A DNA stretch of 64,000 nt from Phycomyces blakesleeanus NRRL 1555(-) (GCF_001638985.1 NW_017265138.1:2223993-2287992); one strand, 5' to 3'. Counted from the first letter of the stretch, positions 25,001 through 40,300 are shown. The notes: a model not told the origin generated them from the letters alone. Numbers and translations: made by a program.

Positions 25001-26064
25001 AGCAAAGTAGAATAATTGATTTGCAAGATGTGAACAAAAAATAATAATTCAAATTTCCGCAGATACTAATCTTTAAGGACGAATATTGGTTAAAGAAAAT
25101 GTATTCCTCTTGGCACGTTGCATGTGTCTTGAAACTTACGGCTGATCTAAACATCTAATATCTTTTCAAATATTTATTGTATCAATAATGTAAAGAACTT
25201 AAGTAATGACCTTTAGAAAAGCCTAAAAAACTGTGAAAATGAACTCCAACGGTGTTTATCTATTTACATTACTTTTACTTATTCATTGGTAGTATGCAAA
25301 GAAGTATAGTTTATACCAGCATCTTAATATTTATATAAATATCAAAATATGAAAGCAATAACGATCACTTCTACATACCACTTGTATTTTCTTTTAATCT
25401 TTCTCGAGAGAACAGGTTCCCAATTGGCAAGGAATTTGTTAAATTAGATCAGTATATATATATATATGTATTCTCTTTTTATTTTAGCTGTTTGAGCCAC
25501 TCTATCACATAAACCATAACAGGCTGTCTCGCTATAAAAATTTTTATAATGATGACTTACATGTGATTTTTGTTCTTGTAACCCTTATTTGACAGTATTA
25601 TACCCTCAAAACTTCTGGCTCCCTAAAGATTCTCCTTATTATATACAGCTGCTGTAATTGAAGTGTCAAAGGGCATGGAAATCACTCTACAGATAGTATA
25701 TTGATTTTCTCCTTAAAAAAATACAACCTTTGTCTTTTGCAGTAAACTATTTCCGGTAGTTATTGGTGCAAGTTTCTATCCATTTCTCTGCTAAATTGAT
25801 ATTTTTTGGTGCATTTGGTGCATTCCACTTTTACAGCAATAATTTTCAGAAAGAGTAGATAAAGTTTACGATTCGCGAGCCATTTAATATACTTAATATT
25901 ATAATCTGTAATGACAAGTAACCTTGTAAAATGTAAATAGCAGCAAAGTAATAATAATAATATCACCTAATGTGCCCCTTCTATTTGACAGTAGCTCAAT
26001 TCCAAGGAAAATATGGGTCTACTATCCAATGTTACTCGTTACATGTGTACTTTTATATGTAAAC
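22089..26064 (+). repeat. Duplicated block, copy 1 (F-box gene with flanks)
   Basis: About 3.97 kb that recurs at 59668-63640 in the same orientation. The left boundary is abrupt at AGCCCAAAATATGAGGCAG. The right boundary is near CAATATGACAATAATAA, where copy 2 runs into an AAT microsatellite. The 5' flank differs at scattered bases and in the length of a TTTTA tract. From about 23150 to 25360 I found a single base difference. Confidence 0.93.
22978..24879 (+). CDS. F-box / leucine-rich-repeat protein, copy 1
   Basis: Intronless, 633 aa, from MTPSDLPPDIL to EEYTTD. Residues 3-42 (LPPDILTRIADYL, CAISCKGWVYPFQKALW) form an F-box, the Skp1-binding module of SCF ubiquitin ligases. The rest has irregular leucine-rich repeats of the type seen in F-box/LRR substrate receptors: LRSLKLNIL, LKHLKLLSSEMF, LQTLDLHRCSITSEVFNHIS, LQHMSLCEVWITG. 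The substrate is unknown. The frame stays open upstream to 22672, but that part includes a TTTTA microsatellite and is not open in copy 2. Since both copies share this ATG and give 633 aa, I chose 22978. The protein differs from copy 2 at seven positions between residues 20 and 60 and at only one position after that. Confidence 0.88.
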   Translation: MTPSDLPPDILTRIADYLSEADKSSCAISCKGWVYPFQKALWKDMHAYSFETFKETFSIIKATQNESVSPGAWVHNLCIYDCFVEADMSDIQVIDMIRCMPNLKYLCLKSVSYEDLHPRITMEDIRAMMAKARENASLTLGRNENKDMHSGKYILEFINTCTMLQKLEIRADKPNYYIALDVTDFDSMHQSLQELSSFKAGISLCPDFLATLDIIPNTTPAFSMTSIDINLKKYKYENGNGNTNKWNPLWLYYFGYKYPNLRSLKLNILGARHESIDPDQRQKVISLFHSNPNALKHLETFKFVANKTFESFDLILWELLYPLRVPIKHLTLSTGQDHQSSNLYTMHIGRILQSFSGTLNTLSVTGFTYNDNHQIPAPKLFPCCQFLTDLCIYGRGGTFNMDDILNKCVALKHLKLLSSEMFVNLKTKNGELKQQHGLQTLDLHRCSITSEVFNHISLRCRSLQHMSLCEVWITGSFSQKNGCLLLDMTHTFLKTLHVEKVKYGTSHQEMQRNEENIISMTLLSRLNDPSLSDVKDEIEKVEIGSKYQIAAPQNIAWIFSYEFEEIPSVYIVDRTDILDEEGADIARKYYQDFQLSKTQTLESNKPSHFSWIGELYKGYGEFRCGDIEEYTTD

Positions 26065-26138
26065 AATATGACAATAATAAAAAGCATACATATTATTAAA
26101 GAAAAAGGGAGATATCTCTGCGCATGACTTACATTTGG
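24880..26138. other. 3' flank of F-box copy 1
   Basis: No gene seen. To about 26064 it is part of the duplicated block and is shared with copy 2. It contains a TA run near 25453-25467, an ORF on the minus strand (25760-25966) that also exists in copy 2 but has no recognisable domain, and AT-rich text up to R2. Confidence 0.6.
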
Positions 26139-27267
26139 TTCCTCTATATTTTTAAAGCAAGCTCATGAATTATTCTCGCATAGGTAACTCGCAATATACT
26201 TGTGTTCCCAATTGAGATGAACAATAAGAGCAAGTAAACAATTAGCTGTGGAGGGAAGCTTTGAATATCGGATATAATATAGATAATAGTAAATGTGCGC
26301 CCAACTTAAATGAATAATATGGATAGGCAAAGTAGCAAGAACCTTCTTTAAACTAGCCCAATATTTAAAAGGAGAAATCGATGACTTTTTGAAAGGTATG
26401 AAGAAAGTAATTTATTGACTAGGATATGTTTTTGTTGGAGCAGAATCTAATCGTGTTGTCTAACAACAAGGAAATCTAAAGAATTTCTAATTTTTCCACT
26501 TTTTTTTCTTTAATCACATCAACTAAGAAAAATGTATAATAAGCATTGAAAGTTAGGTTGCTGTTTAAATTTAAAGTAAATAAAAATCTTATTTCTCTAC
26601 TAAATAAAGCTTTGACTATATCAAAAAACATCAGATAATTCAAAGAATTTAGTAGCTTTGAAAACCTTTGAAGATTTTAGGTGCTTTAAGGGTTATTAGG
26701 GGTGTTAGGGGCATTAGGGTTACAAGGACCCTAATGGATTTAAGGGCTCTAGGTGCTTTAAATATTTCATAGACATCATATATTTTAAATAATTCAATGG
26801 TATCAGAAACATTCTTGTCATCATCATATATATGATAGTAATTTTGTGCCTAACTTAAATAAACAGTAGAGAAATAGGTAAAGTTAAGGATCAAATGGCA
26901 CACTATATAACAGTTGAATTTACACAAGAGAACTTTTGGCTATCAAGATAGTTATAGAAATTTGAAAGACCTTTATAAATTTAGATAAACGGGTAGTATA
27001 GACAGGTAGTGAATACTTGAAATTGATAACAATATAAAAAGAATATAGGTATCTTCAGCAAGAAGTATTATTATAAATATTAGAAGGTGAGTATACAAAG
27101 TATGAAATAAAGAAAAAAACTAAATAACAAGTATAATTTTTGTGTGAGTCACGTTTTTTTTTTAGTATCAAATATTTAAATAACCTTAGACAAGCAGCTT
27201 TATCTTTCTTGGAATAGTATGGTTATTGCTTATTAAACTGTCCCAATGGGGTCAACCGCTCTACCTC
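26139..27267 (+). repeat. Long direct repeat R2 (right copy, ~1.1 kb)
   Basis: Right partner of R1, in the same orientation, ending in the same GGTCAACCGCTCTACCTCGT. Compared with R1 it has an extra stretch at about 26685-26750 with degenerate telomere-like G-rich text (TTATTAGGGGTGTTAGGGG, CATTAGGGTTACAAGG) and an insertion near its left end (about 26190-26285). There is no long ORF. Confidence 0.8.
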
Positions 27268-31762
<4,495 letters not shown>

Positions 31763-31981
31763 AAATCATTAGAAAATAAAAAAATAAAATAAAAAAAAAT
31801 AGACACTGGCCATTTTCGATTCCTATTACCATTTTCGGAAATTGAGAACGGATAAAAGTAAAGAAAAAAAAGAATTAGAAGAAAATGTATACCCGTATAA
31901 TTTCTTGGCATTTAATGCTATATTTTATTTAAGATCATTACTGCTCTTATATTATTCTTAATGCTCTACACATATACACTC

Positions 31982-32019
<38 letters not shown>

Positions 32020-32029
32020 CTATTACATA
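31763..32029. promoter_or_regulatory. Intergenic region with AAT microsatellite
   Basis: 267 bp between LARS and the acyltransferase gene. An AAT tandem at about 31982-32018 lies directly before the next ATG. No exon seen. Confidence 0.5.
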
Positions 32030-33433
32030 ATGCATACTCCCGATCGTAAACTTGGGCACTTGGAAAAATTCCAAATCTCCAAGCAGTTAGTAAAATGCTA
32101 TGGCAGTGTTAATCTTACAGTCGACCTTCACCATTCCCCTCGTCCTATTCATGATGACAAATCCAGCGCAAGACAATTTTACATTGACAAGTTGTCTCCT
32201 GCACTTGCTCAGCTTATTCAAGACCACCCATTATTGTCAGTAGCTACCAAAGATTCGTACAAGCCTTCTGCTCATTTCATTCGCCTAGAGTCTGTTAATC
32301 TTGAAGAAATCATCCTTTTTGAAGAATCCCGATTCTGGGAAGAACGAGACCAGATAATTGCCAACGAATCTCGATATGAATTCGACCTCGATGCAGAATC
32401 ACCTCTTTGGCATCTGTTGGTTTGTGCTCATCCCGATCGGCCTGATCAATGCTCAATCACACTTACCGTACAACATTTGATTGCCGATGGTGGTAGTCTG
32501 GTGATTTTCTGGAAAGGACTTTTAGCTTACCTAAGCAACCCTCCTTCTCATACTGGTTTTGCTTCAAACATTGTAACCATCATTTCCTCCGAACCTTTGC
32601 CTTCCCCTATGGATCAGCGTCACCCACCCGAGCTTGATTTTGTGGATATGTGTCAAGTGGTGTACGGCGAGACCGTTAAGATTCTTCCTAAATCTTTGAA
32701 AAATTTCCTGGATCCCTCTCAGTTGTCTTGGGGGGGCGATTATCCTGCTCCTGCAGATGCTGTACACAATACTGTTTTACGTACTTTAAAGTGTGGCGGA
32801 CCAACGTGGCAATCGATTGTAAAGAAATCAAAGGAACATGGCGTGACGGTACACGCGACTCTGTATGCAACTGCTGTGCTCGCTTGGTCTGAACTTTATC
32901 CTAATACTTCTCTCAAGACATTTACGCCTACCAACTGTCGATTTCTTTGCAAAGACACTCCGTCCGATGAAATTGGAAACTTTGTTGGTACATTTGAAAA
33001 CTTCCTCACCGTAGGTGAATTGGGTATTGGGGTATGGCCTTTGGCGAAGTCTTATCACAAAATTTTGCAAGCCAACAAGATCAATTCGGCAAAGAAAGCA
33101 TGGCTTCTAAAGTACCTCAAGAACTTTCCGGAAGATTATTATGAATTTTATCGTAAAAGGCGTGATATCTACGAAATGGGACGTGTTGGTGGAATTGAGC
33201 TGTCTGATCTCGGCCGAGCCGATGTCTTACCATCTGGTGGCGACTGGAAAGTTGACGGCATGTGGTTCTGTCAGAGTGCACATACTTCTTCTAATGCATT
33301 GGGTCTCAACACAATTACTTTTGATGGAACTGCGCATGCTACAATTGCATGGCAGGCAGGTTCGTTAGATGAATCCAAAATTGATAGAATGAGCCAGGTG
33401 TGGTTAACTCATCTCGAGAACTGCGCCATCTAA
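32030..33433 (+). CDS. Alcohol acetyltransferase / condensation-fold acyltransferase
   Basis: Intronless, 467 aa. Resembles the fungal alcohol O-acetyltransferase (AATase/condensation superfamily) proteins, CoA-dependent acyltransferases that make esters or acylate small alcohols. The family start is visible as LGHLEKFQISKQLVKCYGSV. The catalytic motif HxxxDG is HLIADG at residues 149-154 (His149 the base). A second conserved area is ELSDLGRADV followed later by NTITFDGTAHATIAWQAGS, in the position of the C-terminal channel motif. There is no signal peptide or membrane segment. The substrate cannot be told from sequence. No linked biosynthetic genes are seen, so it is not part of an evident cluster. 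Confidence 0.82.
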   Translation: MHTPDRKLGHLEKFQISKQLVKCYGSVNLTVDLHHSPRPIHDDKSSARQFYIDKLSPALAQLIQDHPLLSVATKDSYKPSAHFIRLESVNLEEIILFEESRFWEERDQIIANESRYEFDLDAESPLWHLLVCAHPDRPDQCSITLTVQHLIADGGSLVIFWKGLLAYLSNPPSHTGFASNIVTIISSEPLPSPMDQRHPPELDFVDMCQVVYGETVKILPKSLKNFLDPSQLSWGGDYPAPADAVHNTVLRTLKCGGPTWQSIVKKSKEHGVTVHATLYATAVLAWSELYPNTSLKTFTPTNCRFLCKDTPSDEIGNFVGTFENFLTVGELGIGVWPLAKSYHKILQANKINSAKKAWLLKYLKNFPEDYYEFYRKRRDIYEMGRVGGIELSDLGRADVLPSGGDWKVDGMWFCQSAHTSSNALGLNTITFDGTAHATIAWQAGSLDESKIDRMSQVWLTHLENCAI

Positions 33434-33552
33434 TCAAAAAGAGTGACGCAGCATAATGTAGATATATATATTCTTTACTTTTAATTTGTATTCATTTATT
33501 TTATAACTGTTTAATAATAATAACCAAACGTAGCAAAGAATAAACATCTCTT
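33434..33552. promoter_or_regulatory. Short intergenic region before the ZnF-UBP gene
   Basis: 119 bp of AT-rich DNA between two co-oriented genes. It must hold the acyltransferase 3' end and the promoter of the next gene. Confidence 0.4.
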
Positions 33553-34067
33553 ATGGAATCATCATCTAAAGCAAAGTTGCCTATTGGATTCGCGGTCGAA
33601 CCTATTTCAGACTGTCCCCACATTCCAGAGACGATTCCGTTGAGTGTCTCAAAGGCGCCTGTGTGTGCTAATTGTGGAGATAAAAAGGAAAATTGGCAAT
33701 GCTTGACTTGTGGATCTATTCTGTGTTCCAGATACATTAACGGCCACATGAGTGAGCACAGTACTGAAGCAGGTCATTCTGTTTGTTTGAGCTACAGCGA
33801 TCTTTCGGTTTGGTGCTCTCAATGCGAGAGTTACATCAAGGGCAGTGTAAGTTATTACTATAACTATAACGATAATGATAGTTACAAAAGAAGAAGATAA
33901 AATATTGTCTATTTTATGTTAATAAGTTTATTATTGAAATTCATTTTTATTTATTTATTTATTTATTCTTGGTGTTCTTTAATGATATATAGGTACTTCA
34001 AGACATCAAGCGATTGGCGTATCAAGCTAAATTTGGTGAAGTTGTGCCAAGTGCAGCAGACATATAA
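33553..34067 (+). CDS. Small ZnF-UBP (HDAC6-type) zinc-finger protein
   Basis: Two exons, 33553-33846 and 33993-34067, joined in phase 0, giving 122 aa. Nearly the whole protein is a ZnF-UBP domain, the zinc module that binds the free C-terminal Gly-Gly of ubiquitin. It begins DCPHIPETIPL, then APVCANCGDKKENWQCLTCG, LCSRYINGHMSEHSTEAGHS, and SDLSVWCSQCESYIKG. The zinc-binding Cys/His set (Cys-x2-Cys, Cys-x2-Cys, Cys-Ser-Arg-Tyr, His-x3-His, His) is complete. There is no protease or deacetylase domain, so it is likely a stand-alone ubiquitin-tail binder. The short C-terminus (VLQDIKRLAYQAKFGEVVPS) looks helical. Confidence 0.9.
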
Positions 34068-34080
34068 AATAAAATAAATA

Positions 34081-34497
34081 GAGAACCCGTTGGGATGTGA
34101 TATTTTCAAAGACTGCTAAAAAAGAATTATTAGTGAAACCCAGTCAAAAAAAAAGAAAAACTCAACCACAGTTGATGAAAACAGAAGTACTGTGACAAAC
34201 ATGAGAGATACATCTTAATAAACTTGGCTTTCCAAGACTTATTCTCTTAAGTAGATATATAGAGACGACTCTTGACTATATTATGGTTATGTTTGAAGGT
34301 GGAAAAACAAGCTCAATTCTTAATAAAAACTTGGTGATAAAATGGAGTGAAAAACTAGAAAACTCCAATTTTTTACTCCATTTCATCACTAAATGGCCTC
34401 CCTCAGTAAAATATTACATCTTTTCATTGGAATTTAAATCGCCGCGTAAAGCAAAAGTGAGTGAAAATTCTAAATTTTCACTCGACAACGGGTTCTC
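34081..34497. mobile_element. MITE with TA target duplication (Tc1/mariner-like)
   Basis: A 417-bp element with perfect 12-bp terminal inverted repeats: GAGAACCCGTTG at 34081-34092 and CAACGGGTTCTC at 34486-34497. They extend imperfectly inward. TA dinucleotides flank both ends (34079-34080 and 34498-34499), the target signature of Tc1/mariner transposases. Internal hairpins occur at 34333-34390 and 34459-34483. There is no transposase, so it is non-autonomous. It sits 13 bp after the ZnF-UBP stop codon. Confidence 0.8.
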
Positions 34498-34562
34498 TAA
34501 TATATGCATGTGATTATTATCCAGATACTGGGATTTTGTCAATAACTTAGTTTCGCAAACAG

Positions 34563-34924
34563 TTGGTGTGGACAGACTAAAAGTTCAAAAAAAAGGGCAA
34601 AAAAGGGGCAAAAATTTTAATCAACTCTAATCAGCTAGTTTTCTTCCGTTACCACTAGGATTGAGAAGAGAAGCATTTTTTTATGGAGAGGATGTTTCAT
34701 ATGATGAGAAGTCTAGAAAAACTCGCAATAAAAGGTTCTCACTTAATGACATAGACGGGATTATATGCATAATTTTATCTAATATGTATTTTGAACTAAT
34801 TTTGAACTTTTTTTTAAAAAAAGGTGTGGACAGTCATAAATTAGTCTGATTGACTAAGTTCTGGATGAAGTTGTTTTACCCTTTTTTTGCCCTTTTTCTT
34901 GAACTTTTAGTCTGTCCACACCAA
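34563..34924. mobile_element. Second inverted-repeat element (MITE-like, 362 bp)
   Basis: A perfect 26-bp terminal inverted repeat: the left end 34563-34588 starts TTGGTGTGGACAGACTAAAA and the right end 34899-34924 is its reverse complement, ending CTGTCCACACCAA. Similarity continues inward through G-rich AAAGGGCAAAAAA text to about 50 bp. No target duplication is clear. The interior has no transposase-like frame. Confidence 0.72.
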
Positions 34925-35757
34925 GTGTAAAACATATTACAGTATTGCTCTGTATAAACATACTGTGAATTTTAATTACTTTTTTTTTGCAATATTAGAA
35001 AATCATGTCAATAGAGCAAATAAAACAAAACAATTGATCGAATATTCAAAGCGTATATTGAATTCAACTTTGATGTTTCTCTTAAAAAAACACACACAAA
35101 GAGCTTTTTTTTGTGAAAAAGAGAATGCAAAAAAAGTAAAAATTGAGCCAGGGTCCTCGATATTAAATCCAAGAGCTATAACAAATGAGCAATAATAAAG
35201 AAAAAAATTATAATACTTATTTATATTATTATACTTTTGATTTGTACTACAAAAAGCAAAAGCCGTAACTGCGATACCAATTGAGGTATTCGGGATTTCT
35301 ATTGGGTTACTATCTCAAAAAATGGGAAAAACAAACCCTTTATTGAAGGTAGGATCAGGAAAGTTCGATGGCTCAACAATAAGGAGTAATAATTTTTTTA
35401 ATGGTATTTTAATGTTAAACTACCAATTATACCCTTTTATATATATTTTTATACCTTTATATATACACATATATACATATTATATATTTATACAAAAATA
35501 CTTATACCCTGCTACTTGATATTATTTATTCCAATCAATCAATTAAATCAAATCAAATATACGATTAGAAAGCTTGTATTATATATGTTTCTATTTAACT
35601 ATAATATTTTGTAAAATAAAATAAAATAAAATACTGACAGCTAACTGATGTACAATCTATCGAGTAAGTACTATGACAAGTCGACTATTGACTATATTTG
35701 TCACGAACAAGACCTAATATGAAATATTATTATCTGATTAGACAAATCGAGTAGTCA

Positions 35758-35870
35758 TTCGGTTGGTCGGTTGGTCGGTCTGTCTGTCGGTCTGTCTATC
35801 GGTCAAGTCGAGTTAAATCAAATCGCTTCGGGTAAGCCGGGAAACCCGGGCAGCCCGGTCAACCCGGTCA
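35758..35870. repeat. Degenerate CGGT/CTGT simple repeat with CCCGG tract
   Basis: A locally GC-rich patch in very AT-rich DNA. GGTTGGTCGGTTGGTCGG passes into CTGTCTGTCGGTCTGTCTAT and then CCGGGAAACCCGGGCAGCCC with repeated CGGTCAA units. No coding frame. The origin is unknown. Confidence 0.6.
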
Positions 35871-37059
35871 ATTCAAGTCAATCAAGTTAGTCATTTAAAA
35901 AAATGTTTAAAAAATGCCAAGACATTAAGCGCCTAAAACGGAAGACAACAAAAAAAAATAGCGGAGTGAAGTGGAGTAAAGTGGAGTAAAGTGGAGTGTA
36001 GCAAGGTGGAAGGAAAGATAGACCAGATATACTAAAAAAGGGTTGTACATTGATAAATGGATCAACGGCTTATAATATATATATGTATGTGTACAATTGA
36101 ATTTATTTACGCACCTTATTTCCGTGTATGGGTAGATGAGTATAATTGAGCACGGAGAAAGATTTTTGTGTTGGGTTTTCTTTACTTTCTTATTTTTTTG
36201 TACAAAATATATGTATTTCTTCTTAACCTGGGAAAGAATTTGTATCAAAATAATACGGGCACAATTTTTTCTTTATGTAAAATTATCTGAACCAGCTACG
36301 CTTAGATTTAATTTTACAGTCGATTAAGATATAGATAACGAAATGCTCTTCGAAAAAGCATCTATAGTACTTACCTGTCAGACGTCGTTAAATAAACCGA
36401 AGGTGGTCTTTTAAGTTCAGGATCGCTGAGTCGCATGCAATGATTTAAATCGACCTTTAAGTTTTAAATTATTTTTCTTTTCTATTTTTTTGTTAAAACA
36501 AATAATAGTTTGTAGCAATAAACAGCAAATTTCTCTACAAATTATGCTCACTATGAAGCGAACAGACTTAAAATTATTAAACTTATATCTTTTTTAAAAA
36601 AAATGCATTCGCATTATATTTCACTTTACATGAAATATAACCGCTGTAGATGTTTTAATACCATTGATATAACACGCTAATATGCACCCTTATTGCGGTT
36701 ATATTATAGTACAAAACAAAATCATTTTTGTTTATAATGGGCCTATGTATTGTATAAGAAAGCAGTTCTGAATCCATTAGACTGGGAGTAGCCGAGGATT
36801 TATTATCTAATCCTTCAAAGTTATACAATCTTCAATACTTCATGTCGTGTTGCGGTATCGAACTATTCCTGCAAATAATTTAGAATATCACACCAAAGCT
36901 ACCCCTTTAAGCAAGCTAAAGCGGTGGAGCAAGTACTGCTCATAATTGAACCAGTAGATACAATACCAGCAGCCACAAAAATATAATCAATGCTTCCAGA
37001 AATTTATTGCTGTTATTATCCATGACTTTTTTTCGAAAAAAAATAATGTCAACTCTAAC

Positions 37060-37380
37060 GACCCTCTCATCTAATTAACCGATATCTCCATGATAAGCTG
37101 ACAATATCAACATTACCCATTCCTTTTGAGTATACCAGAAACAAGCATCTTATAACCGACTCCAAGATTTTATACTCAAAACAGCTTACAGAATGTTTTG
37201 AACTCTTTCCAAAACTAGTTTTTTTAGTACCAAATAAACATAGCGTACTCAAACCCCAGGTTTCCAGCCTATCTACATTGTACTGTCTTATATTACCAAG
37301 ATTTTTCAGTGTTCGGATTGAAAGGACAGACTCTAAAAGCGATAAAATTCATGACTATTACGCGAGCCATCCGTGGAATT
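37060..37380 (+). pseudogene. Decayed coding remnant, family not recognised
   Basis: One plus-strand frame stays open for about 105 codons in strongly AT-rich DNA, from near RPSHLINRYLHDKL through FEYTRNKHLITDSKILYSKQ and LFPKLVFLVPNKH to HDYYASHPWN and a stop. There is no start codon, and the upstream frames are broken by many stops. Composition is protein-like. It may be the end of a decayed gene or transposon ORF, or chance. Confidence 0.25.
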
Positions 37381-40300
37381 AACACTAAGACAAGATCAAA
37401 AAGGGAATCCAGAGCCGGATCTTTTGTCATTCTCTGTTCTAACAACTAGTAAAGCATCTAATGTTGTAGAAGATATTTCTGATCTGTAAATGGTAGTAAT
37501 ATGCGAGCTATAGGTAAATAGCTCTTTTTTTTTGTGAAAACTTTTACTCAAAACACCTGTTCTTTTTTAAGTTTAGTTTGGCTAAGCTGCCACAAGATTT
37601 ATTTACCTTTCATATTCTTTGGGGCTTAATAAAATTGAACGGGTCTGATCCAAGGTAAAAAATAAAGAAAAAAATCCTCTGATCTACCTATATCTACCTT
37701 TGAATATCTGTTTAAATCTATTGTCTCGTTGAATATAACCTGATAAATTACACTTGATCAAGAGAAAAGCAGGCGCGTTTTTTGAAACTCTGGCATACAT
37801 TTTTATGTATACATATAAGTACAAGACAAATAATATTGTAATCAAATCAATAAACAGGCAAAAATAAGAAAAAGTCTATATATATATATCAATTCAAGGA
37901 AGGAAGTCTTGTTATAATAGTCAATTTCCATCATAATCACCTTTATTTTTTCAGTAGCACTAGTACTCATATTCACTAGCTTTTTTTTATTATTCAAGTT
38001 AATTTTACGTTTCAAATTAGGTTTATTATCGATTCAACAAAAAGAGAGAGAGAAGAGACACGGCAATTGCAGAGTGCAGAAATGATCTTTATAGATATCT
38101 AAATGAAGAATAAAAAAAAATGACAAGACAAAGTGTATTTCTTGTTTTTGCTTGTAGATTTAGATTTAGATTCCAAAAATTTAAAAAGAAAGAGACAATT
38201 GTGTCAAAAATAATAACAAAAATGAAAATTTCACAATACTCTCCCTTTGAACTTTAGACAAACGCGAATAATAGAATCAAAATCCAAAATGTAATACAAG
38301 ACAATACAAGACAATAAAAGACAATAAAAGACGTCGTGTCCTTGATGAGATCTTTTTTTTTCTGGTATTGTTTACGAAACAGTCTTGTGCATTTGTTGAC
38401 ACATATTTGGTTAAAAATACTTAACTTTCAAAAGACAAAGTGATAAAGTGACAAAATACTTTTTTGAAAGTACTTCTTTTTTTTTGTGTAAAATAAACAA
38501 ATAATAATAATAATAAGAATAATAATAATAATAGCAATAAAAGGGTAAGGTGTTTTGAATGTGACCTCCCCCTCAGTATTGTACCCTATGTATTTCTTGT
38601 CTATTAATCCATACATAAAACAACGGATGAGCTGACCAACAGTGTGTTTGATCAGCATCCTTCTCTTTCTACTCCAGGTGATGCTAATGATGATGTTGCT
38701 GACTGTATAGTACGTATGTCTTTCTTTTATATATATATATGTATAGAAGAAGAAAAAGGTCATTTTTGCTAGGCTGTGTCTCAAGGTGTATTATATATAA
38801 ATATATATTCTTTAGGGAAAATGATACTAAAAAGAGATATAGATAGATTGATAGATAGATAGATAGATAGATAGATAAAGATAGAAAGCATATTTGGTGT
38901 ATTATCTTTTATTTGGTTGTTGTTTTAACCATATAGCTAAAATAGCGCGTTAATTGCGCTATTTATTTATTTATGTCTCTTGTAACAAACTGTATTTACT
39001 ATATATACATTTTGTTGGTGTAGTGTTGGTCACAAAAAGAAGAATAAGAAGAAGAAAAAGTATCCCATTTTAATACCACACACCATAAATCTGCGTGCAA
39101 ATATATAATACAATATAATATAAAATACCGTTTTTACTTTGCCAAGCTATTTTGATGTTAATCAACTCGTACGGTACAGAACTGCATTTAATGATAAAGA
39201 AAGTGGGGGGATAAAGATAATAAGCTTATCCTAAACAAGACTAGACAAGCCTCCAGGAATATTATAATATAAGTAAATAAATAAGACAGTAAAGATGATT
39301 AAGAAACAAAGGAAAGAAATCAGATACACATTCTGAGTTGCATTGAAAGCTCTGTCTTTAATTACTTTTTCTTTGTGTCCCTATAGATATATATTATTCC
39401 TGTCATTCGATGGTTACCATCGCAACAAAACATAAATAATACAGTAAGAAAATCCTAATAGAAAACCTTTATTGTATTACTTTTATTTTTGAAAGTAGAA
39501 TTCACAACCTGTTCCATATACCGCACCAAAAGTAAAGAGGGAAAAAAAGCTTATTTATTTATTTTTGCAAGGTGACACGCTTGATTCAATATTGCGGTCA
39601 TAAAACATGATTCCTACGCACGCACACACGAACACAGGCCCTTGCTTACTGACTAACTGACTGACTAGCTCACTCACTCATTAATCCACTCACATTACTT
39701 TGATACATCCCTATTTCCCTATTTCCCTACATTACATAGTGTCTATATCTATATATCTATATTGCTTATTCGAGTTATTATAGATAATGTGGCACACCAA
39801 GGTCAATGCAAATTATCAAAATCTGATATCCAAATATTATTCTTACTATATTTTATTTTCAAAAAATCAACAACAATGATATAATAATATTCGAGGCAAT
39901 GTATATACGTATTATACATAATATAGTATATGCATGAAGGAAGTCAAAAAATATATATTCTCTCTCCTCCATATACTTGTTCTCACAATACACAGAAAAT
40001 CATTACACACACGTATATATATACTATAGTGTTTAAAATATATCGCTCAGTCAAAGCTTTATTTTTTTGGTATTTTTTGGTATTTTTTGTATTTTTATTT
40101 TTGTACTTTTATTTTTTTCAGAGCACTTTGTACTATTTGCAGTAAAATATGCTACTGTTACACCTCATTCAGAAGCACAGCCAGGCTAACCTTGAATATC
40201 AATCGATTGTGGTTCAAATTCAAGCGCGATTATAGTTTTATTTTATATATATATATATATTATTATTCGTTTAAAACATAACACAAAGAAGAAGAAGAAA

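Noticed and set aside
20210..27267. R1/R2 as LTRs of a retrotransposon
   Set aside because: There are no TG...CA ends, primer-binding site, gag or pol between them; the enclosed gene is an F-box protein.
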